From Desulfobacterales bacterium (GTDB lineage Bacteria > Desulfobacterota > Desulfobacteria > Desulfobacterales > Desulfosalsimonadaceae), in contig JAGYOT010000090.1 of the NCBI GenBank assembly GCA_018399455.1, positions 1-7,272 on the forward strand: DNA of 7,272 nucleotides, read 5' to 3'. The notes under the pieces are model-generated. The model saw only the letters and a list, made by a program, of their open reading frames with translations. It was not told where the DNA came from and did no database searches. This document shows, piece after piece, positions 5,936 to 7,272 of the stretch. The stretch's first letter is position 1, and each line of letters begins with the position of its first letter. Made by a program: the position numbers and the translations under genes.

Positions 5936-5946
5936 TCACTTTGTGA
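5936..5946. promoter_or_regulatory. Candidate operator: TCAC-TTT-GTGA inverted repeat over the -35 box
   Basis: TCAC (5936-5939) and GTGA (5943-5946) form a perfect inverted repeat around TTT. The right arm overlaps the -35 hexamer of the rightward promoter at 5941-5969, so a bound protein would block RNA polymerase. The half-site recalls the TGTGA core of CRP/FNR-type sites, but the 3-bp spacer is too short for them. The regulator is unknown. Confidence 0.3.
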
Positions 5947-5969
5947 ATCCCATGTCATTGTGTTATAAT
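5941..5969 (+). promoter_or_regulatory. Extended -10 promoter for the cytochrome/flavoprotein unit
   Basis: TTGTGA (5941-5946) and a perfect TATAAT (5964-5969) are separated by exactly 17 bp, and TGT directly before the -10 gives the extended TGn element. This is the best sigma-70-type promoter match in the window. It implies a leader of roughly 80 nt before the ATG at 6059. No second promoter is evident in the 32-bp gap before the flavoprotein gene, so one transcript probably serves both genes. Confidence 0.6.
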
Positions 5970-6058
5970 TTATTTTTTACAGTGACGGAATTTTATTCCG
6001 GGCTGCACTGACTGTTTCCGCCTTTTGCATACCCCGAGCCCTGAGGAGGCGTATAGCG

Positions 6059-6538
6059 ATGAATCCCAGGCTGATGCGTTTACCGGTTATTGCTGCAGTC
6101 TCGGTTTCTTTGTTTTTTCTTTCCCCCGGCTCTTTCTCGATTAGCTCGGTCTCCACTTCTGAAGAATGCCAAGCCCCTGTGAGAAGCGAAAACAGAACGG
6201 ATAAAGGCAAAAGCGCCTCTGAAAAAGAAACGGATGCGCTTTCCTCCTATTATGAATCATGGGCAGGCTCAGGCTTACTTGACCATTTTCATGCCCGTCA
6301 GGGGGTTGACTGCTTCTCCTGTCACGGAACCGACGAGCCGGAAGAAAGGGCTCCGGAGGCGGTCTGCATGAATTGTCATGGAAGCTACGAGGATCAGGCA
6401 GAACTGACAGAAGAGGTCTATCCGAATCCCCATAAGGCCCATTTGGGCAATATCCGATGCACCCTCTGCCACAAGGCTCATCAGGAATCAACGCTGTACT
6501 GCAACCAGTGTCATGAATACGACTTAATCGTACCTTAG
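6059..6538 (+). CDS. Periplasmic tetraheme cytochrome c (cytochrome subunit of a split flavocytochrome c)
   Basis: The 159-residue protein has an N-terminal hydrophobic export signal (about 1-28) and four CxxCH heme c sites: CFSCH (85-89), CMNCH (103-107), CTLCH (134-138) and CNQCH (148-152). Extra histidines at 76, 78, 125, 128 and 141 could give bis-His ligation. The spacing and size resemble the tetraheme domain fused to the flavin domain in Shewanella fumarate reductase FccA (Cytochrom_c3_2 type), here as a separate polypeptide. A polar linker (about 35-65) lies between the signal and the heme domain. GAGGAGG (6043-6049) lies 9 nt before the ATG. The flavoprotein gene follows after 32 nt. 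The likely role is to carry electrons from a quinol-linked or periplasmic donor to that FAD. A general c3-like carrier is the alternative. Confidence 0.88.
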   Translation: MNPRLMRLPVIAAVSVSLFFLSPGSFSISSVSTSEECQAPVRSENRTDKGKSASEKETDALSSYYESWAGSGLLDHFHARQGVDCFSCHGTDEPEERAPEAVCMNCHGSYEDQAELTEEVYPNPHKAHLGNIRCTLCHKAHQESTLYCNQCHEYDLIVP

Positions 6539-6570
6539 AATCCATTAATCCAAAAGGAGGGCTGAATAAA

Positions 6571-7272
6571 ATGAAAAAAAAGGAAAAAAAGGGGCTCAGC
6601 CGGCGGGCGTTTATTCAAAGCGCAACTGTCGGCGCAGGCGCCGTAACCCTTCTGGGCTTTGGAAGCAGACCGGCAAAAGCTGCACAATCCATTGTATGGG
6701 CGGATGAGGAAGCCGATGTCGTTGTCGTGGGCTCCGGCTTTGCGGGCCTTGCCGCAGCGATAGAGGCAAGAGAGGCAGGGGCATCGGTCAAAGTTATCGA
6801 AAAAATGCCTATTGCCGGCGGTAACTCCAGGATAAACGGCGGCCTGGTCGCAGCCGTTGACAGCCCAAAACAAAGGGCCAAGGGGATAAAGGATTCGGTT
6901 GAGCTTTATATGCATGATCTTCTGAAGGCGGGCAGGGGGCTTAACCATCCCGATCTGGTGGAATTTCTCGGAAAAAACACCTGGCCTGCCGTTGAATGGT
7001 CGATAGAGCACCTTGGGGTTGAATACAAGGACACGTTGACCCAACTTGGCGGGCACTCGGTTCCCAGAAGCTATATGACAAGCCAGGGGACGGGTTGGGG
7101 AATCGTCAGGCAAGAACTGAAAAAACTGGAATCACTCGGGGTAAAAGTCGGCACTGAGAGAAAGCTTTTATCCATTCTTCAAAACGACCGGGGAAAGGTC
7201 GAGGGCATCCGGGTGCTGGATAAGTATGTTTTTGGAGAAGAAGATTCCGGCAGAGAGATATACATAAAAGCG
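6571..7272 (+). CDS. Tat-exported FAD-dependent reductase, fumarate reductase/flavocytochrome c family (3' end outside window)
   Basis: The reading frame from the ATG at 6571 is open for 234 codons to the window edge. A Tat signal is clear: LSRRAFIQS (9-17), a hydrophobic stretch and a probable AKA-A cleavage near 37. The mature part starts with an FAD-binding Rossmann motif, GSGFAGLAAAIEAREAG (54-70), with E77 ending the second strand, followed by the family AGGNSRINGGL segment (82-92) that wraps the flavin. A GGHSVPRS region follows at 160-167. This is the flavin domain of soluble fumarate reductase relatives such as FccA, urocanate reductase and acrylate reductase. The residues that choose the substrate lie beyond the window, so the acceptor is unknown. 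AAAGGAGG (6553-6560) precedes the ATG by 10 nt. Tat export of folded FAD protein suits reduction in the periplasm with the upstream cytochrome. Confidence 0.88.
   Translation, partial: MKKKEKKGLSRRAFIQSATVGAGAVTLLGFGSRPAKAAQSIVWADEEADVVVVGSGFAGLAAAIEAREAGASVKVIEKMPIAGGNSRINGGLVAAVDSPKQRAKGIKDSVELYMHDLLKAGRGLNHPDLVEFLGKNTWPAVEWSIEHLGVEYKDTLTQLGGHSVPRSYMTSQGTGWGIVRQELKKLESLGVKVGTERKLLSILQNDRGKVEGIRVLDKYVFGEEDSGREIYIKA

Noticed and set aside
5882..5940. Leftward promoter for the MFS gene using TACAAT (5915-5910)
   Set aside because: No hexamer at 16 to 18 bp upstream resembles a -35, so it is not listed as a feature.
6571..6600. A8 and A7 runs at the start of the flavoprotein, as a possible programmed slippage site
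   Set aside because: The unslipped frame already gives a complete Tat signal and FAD motif; lysine codons before a Tat motif are common.
6535..7113. Minus-strand frame of 192 codons at the right end
   Set aside because: It is antisense to the flavoprotein, whose Tat and FAD motifs are unambiguous.
1..7272. CRISPR array, tRNA or rRNA gene, insertion sequence or prophage parts
   Set aside because: No regularly spaced repeats, cloverleaf, rRNA-like tract, transposase or integrase motif was seen on either strand.

Overview
The window looks like chromosomal DNA of an anaerobic, cytochrome-rich bacterium, most plausibly a sulfate- or sulfur-reducing Desulfobacterota. This is inferred from gene content: a short PAS/HisKA sensor without an ATPase domain, a NifX-type protein with a Gly/Arg-rich tail, and a tetraheme cytochrome c next to a Tat-exported flavoprotein. 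No sequence search was run.

Layout from left to right. At the left edge (55 to 1, minus strand) is the start of a gene whose first 18 residues match the middle of ATP-dependent PEP carboxykinase, so it appears to lack its N-terminal half. A 284-bp divergent gap follows, with paired direct repeats, a perfect palindrome and a terminator-like hairpin. Then come a PAS-PAS-HisKA protein (plus, 340-1371) and, convergent with it, a small MTH1187-type thiamine-binding protein (minus, 1451-1744). Divergent from that is a BepA-like M48 metalloprotease with TPR repeats and an apparent Tat lipoprotein signal (plus, 2019-3368).

The middle holds three minus-strand genes, in transcription order: an MFS transporter (5878-4658), a gamma-carbonic-anhydrase-like hexapeptide protein (4674-4150) whose start overlaps the transporter's end, and, after a 206-bp gap, a NifX/NifB-type cofactor-binding protein (3943-3398). 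The first two are almost certainly co-transcribed; the third may have its own promoter.

The right end, divergent from the MFS gene, is a two-gene unit. A good extended -10 promoter (5941-5969) precedes a periplasmic tetraheme cytochrome c (6059-6538). A Tat-exported FAD protein of the fumarate reductase / flavocytochrome c family follows (from 6571, running off the window). Together they look like a split flavocytochrome c: electrons would pass from membrane or periplasmic donors through four hemes to FAD, and then to an organic acceptor. The acceptor cannot be named because the substrate-binding half of the flavoprotein lies outside the window.

No rRNA, tRNA, CRISPR array, insertion sequence or integrase was seen. 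No gene-free stretch exceeds 300 bp. The strongest candidates for something unusual are the split flavocytochrome unit, the 5'-truncated PEP carboxykinase and the gamma-carbonic-anhydrase-like protein with a replaced zinc ligand. None of these amounts to a clearly new system on this evidence alone.
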